From CAZUHK01 sp964620345 (GTDB lineage Bacteria > Planctomycetota > Phycisphaerae > Phycisphaerales > Zrk34), in assembly GCA_964620345.1 (NCBI GenBank), contig CAZUHK010000151.1:1-7757 (forward strand): a stretch of 7,757 nt of DNA, written 5' to 3'. A model generated the notes under the pieces. That model was not told where the DNA came from, did no database searches, and saw only the letters and a list, made by a program, of their open reading frames with translations. Made by a program: the position numbers and the translations under genes. Below are positions 6,330-7,757 of the stretch, piece after piece. The stretch's first letter is position 1. Every line of letters starts with the position of its first letter.

Positions 6330-6688
6330 GATTCGCTGCCTTTCTCGCTTCGGTCGCGTTCGATCTGCTGCCAGGCCCACTGCCACGCGGAGACGGTGCG
6401 GGGGAAGCCGACCGTGTTCATCGCCAGCAGCAGGGCCTGCTCGATCTCTTCGGGCGTCGCGCCGGCGCGCATCGCTCGACGCGCGTGGCTTCGGAAGGCC
6501 GACTCCAGCCCCGCGCCGATGCAGATGCCCATCTTGATCAGGAAGCGGGTCTTGGCGTCGAGCGGGCCGGCCCGGTCCACCGCCTTGGCCACCTGTTCGT
6601 GCGCCGCGCCCAGTTCGGGGAACTTCGCGATGAAGTCCTTGAACGTCTGCGGCACCTTCTCGCTGGAATCCGTCAATCCCTTGCTCAC
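6326..6688 (-). CDS. Carboxymuconolactone decarboxylase/AhpD-fold protein without catalytic cysteines
   Basis: A 120-residue all-helical protein of the CMD (AhpD-like) family. The core is LDAKTRFLIKMGICIGAG (43-60) and SHARRAMRAGATPEEIEQAL (67-86), which matches the family pattern D-x-K-T-R-E-L-I ... C-x-x-C-x-x-x-H ... A-x-x-A-G-A-T-x-E-E-I. In AhpD the two cysteines with a Glu and a His form a peroxidase centre. Here the positions of both cysteines appear to be L61 and A64, the Glu is F49, and only the His (H68) remains; the sole cysteine, C56, lies in the preceding helix. It is therefore unlikely to be an AhpD-type reductase, and its role is unknown. The GTG at 6688 was chosen because GGAGG lies 6 nt upstream; a TTG at 6694 would touch that site. 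It sits between moaA and moaD with coupled junctions on both sides, which points to a part in Moco synthesis or a protective or scaffolding role (inference). Confidence 0.85.
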   Translation of the reverse strand: MSKGLTDSSEKVPQTFKDFIAKFPELGAAHEQVAKAVDRAGPLDAKTRFLIKMGICIGAGLESAFRSHARRAMRAGATPEEIEQALLLAMNTVGFPRTVSAWQWAWQQIERDRSEKGSES

Positions 6689-6690
6689 GG

Positions 6691-7659
6691 TCAACCTCCA
6701 ATGGTGGTCATCACGGCCACGCCCCGGGTTGGATGCTCAGATGCTTTGGCGTCGAGCGCTTTGGCAAGCAGGCGGTCGAAGGCGTCGCCGTCGAACGTCG
6801 GGCGCACCGCCGAGAGAAACGAACCGCGCGGCTCGTCCATGAGGCAGGGGTAGATGCTTCCATCGGCTGTCAGTCGCAGTCGATTGCACGCGGCGCAGAA
6901 GTTGCAACTCATCGGCGTGATGAAGCCGACGGTCACTTGCGTGTGATCGTCGAGCGTCATAAGAAAGCGGCGTGCTGAATCATGGGCCTGAGCAATCGGC
7001 CGCCAGTGCGCGACGATCGGTTCCAGCCGCTGCCGCATCGTTGACTCGGGCACATAACGCTCGGCCCATTGTTCGGCCAGCGGGCCCATCGGCATCAGCT
7101 CGATGAAGCGGATCTCCAGGCCGCCAGCCGCGGCGAAGCGAACCAGGTCGGGCAGTTCCGCGTCGTTTTCCCCGGCGAGCACGACGGTGTTCAAGCGCAG
7201 CGGCTTGAGCCCGGCGTCGATCGCGGCGTCGATGCCGCGCCGCACCTGAGCCAGCCCGTCGATCCCCGTCATCCGCTCGAAGGTCGCCGGGTCGAGTGAA
7301 TCGAGCGAGACGTTGACCCGATGCAGCCCGGCGGCGGCATAGTCGGCGGCGCGGCGGGCCAGCGACAGCCCGTTGGTGGTCATGGCCAGATCGTCGATGC
7401 CGTCGATCCCCGCCAGTCGCGTGATGATCTCGATCAGGTCCGGCCGTGCGGTGGGATCGCCGCCGGTCAGCCGGACCTTCGACAGGCCGTGACGCGAGAC
7501 GAGATGGCCGGCGACCGATTCGATCTCCGCTGCGGTCAGTTGATTCGCGTCGCACCCGCCGCGCAGCCAGTCGGGCCGGCAATAGGTACACCGCATCTGA
7601 CACGCCGCGGTCAGCGAGAGTCGCAGGTAGCCGATCTGTCTGTCGTTGGCGTCACGCAT
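6691..7659 (-). CDS. moaA: MoaA, GTP 3',8-cyclase (radical SAM)
   Basis: A 322-residue radical SAM enzyme that starts Moco synthesis by cyclising GTP to 3',8-cyclo-7,8-dihydro-GTP. The N-terminal SAM cluster is C20-x3-C24-x2-C27 (ACQMRCTYCRPD). The C-terminal GTP-binding cluster is C255-x2-C258-x13-C272 in FCAACNRLRLTADGSIYPCL. Other family blocks are KVRLTGGDPTARPDL (61-75), TTNGLSL (94-100), RVNVSLDSLDP (114-124) and FIELMPMG (185-192). It ends in the conserved Gly-Gly that reaches into the active site. Length is normal (E. coli 329 aa). One oddity is that the SAM-binding GGEP motif is GGDP (66-69). The ATG at 7659 gives the expected short N-terminus but has no clear Shine-Dalgarno sequence. 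It begins 36 nt after the preceding gene on the same strand, so it may be transcribed together with it. Confidence 0.97.
   Translation of the reverse strand: MRDANDRQIGYLRLSLTAACQMRCTYCRPDWLRGGCDANQLTAAEIESVAGHLVSRHGLSKVRLTGGDPTARPDLIEIITRLAGIDGIDDLAMTTNGLSLARRAADYAAAGLHRVNVSLDSLDPATFERMTGIDGLAQVRRGIDAAIDAGLKPLRLNTVVLAGENDAELPDLVRFAAAGGLEIRFIELMPMGPLAEQWAERYVPESTMRQRLEPIVAHWRPIAQAHDSARRFLMTLDDHTQVTVGFITPMSCNFCAACNRLRLTADGSIYPCLMDEPRGSFLSAVRPTFDGDAFDRLLAKALDAKASEHPTRGVAVMTTIGG
6695..6699 (-). promoter_or_regulatory. Ribosome binding site of the CMD-like gene, inside the moaA stop region
   Basis: GGAGG on the minus strand lies 6 nt before the GTG start at 6688. The same bases are part of the codons GGA GGT for the C-terminal Gly-Gly of MoaA. 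The spacing decides in favour of GTG over the TTG at 6694. Confidence 0.75.
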
Positions 7660-7695
7660 GAGTATTCGTGTTTGACCAGATGTTCGATTAATGCA

Positions 7696-7757
7696 TCAGG
7701 CGACCGGTTCGAGTCGCACGTGGGTATCGTAGAAGCTGACGCTGCCGCCGACCGGGT
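7696..7757 (-). CDS. 3' end of a minus-strand gene, possibly a molybdopterin oxidoreductase (partial)
   Basis: The minus strand reads 19 codons from the window edge to a TGA at 7696-7698, giving PVGGSVSFYDTHVRLEPVA. Codons end almost entirely in G or C, unlike the other two frames, so this is probably the real tail of a gene. The pattern (D)P-x-x-G ... T-x-V-R-x-E is what the C-terminal, dinucleotide-binding domain of DMSO-reductase-family molybdoenzymes (nitrate reductases, formate dehydrogenases, thiosulfate/polysulfide-type reductases) usually ends with. Together with the Moco genes just downstream, this makes a molybdoenzyme the best guess, but 19 residues cannot prove it. The gap to moaA (7660-7695) is 36 nt and shows no terminator. 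Confidence 0.45.
   Translation of the reverse strand, partial: PVGGSVSFYDTHVRLEPVA

Noticed and set aside
6689..6694. TTG start at 6694 for the CMD-like gene
   Set aside because: It directly abuts the GGAGG site with no spacing, whereas the GTG at 6688 has the normal 6 nt.
7660..7695. Moco riboswitch or ModE-type operator ahead of moaA
   Set aside because: The gap is only 36 nt, too short for the Moco RNA motif, and no clear long inverted repeat is seen. Control may lie upstream of the preceding gene, outside the window.
1..7757. CRISPR arrays, tRNA/rRNA genes, insertion sequences or attachment sites
   Set aside because: No direct-repeat arrays, transposase-like frames or terminal inverted repeats were seen, and coding density leaves almost no free space.

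Overview
The window is GC-rich (by eye about two thirds G+C), densely coding and almost entirely on the minus strand. It holds a near-complete molybdenum cofactor (Moco) biosynthesis operon, together with an outer-membrane porin and a molybdate-type permease. The organism is a Gram-negative-type bacterium, because the porin has a signal peptide, a coiled coil and an OprP-like barrel. The codon use, the porin type and the mixture of genes would suit a planctomycete (Phycisphaerae-like), but that assignment is inference and the sequence here does not prove it.

Layout, read in transcription order (high to low coordinates): (1) the last 19 codons of a minus-strand gene at the right edge, whose tail resembles the C-terminus of DMSO-reductase-family molybdoenzymes; (2) moaA; (3) a small carboxymuconolactone decarboxylase (CMD)/AhpD-fold gene without the catalytic cysteines; (4) moaD; (5) moaE; (6) moeA; (7) moaC; (8) mogA; (9) a 485-residue OprP-like porin; (10) a MOT1-type molybdate/sulfate permease; (11) mobA. 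At the left edge the tail of an unidentified plus-strand gene converges on mobA.

Six consecutive gene junctions overlap or abut as start/stop pairs (GTGA, ATGA, ATGA, an 8-nt overlap, ATGA, and later ATGA for permease/mobA). The only gaps are 4 nt before the porin, 48 nt before the permease and 36 nt before moaA, so the genes almost certainly form one transcriptional unit with translational coupling.

Together the genes describe a route from medium to finished cofactor. The porin would admit oxyanion through the outer membrane and the MOT1 protein would carry it across the inner membrane. MoaA and MoaC make cPMP from GTP, MoaD and MoaE convert it to molybdopterin, MogA adenylates it, MoeA inserts molybdate, and MobA adds GMP to give the MGD form used by DMSO-reductase-family enzymes. 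MoeB (MoaD activation) and the ModABC transporter are not in the window. The two least expected members are the porin, a candidate molybdate/oxyanion channel, and the CMD-like protein placed between moaA and moaD.
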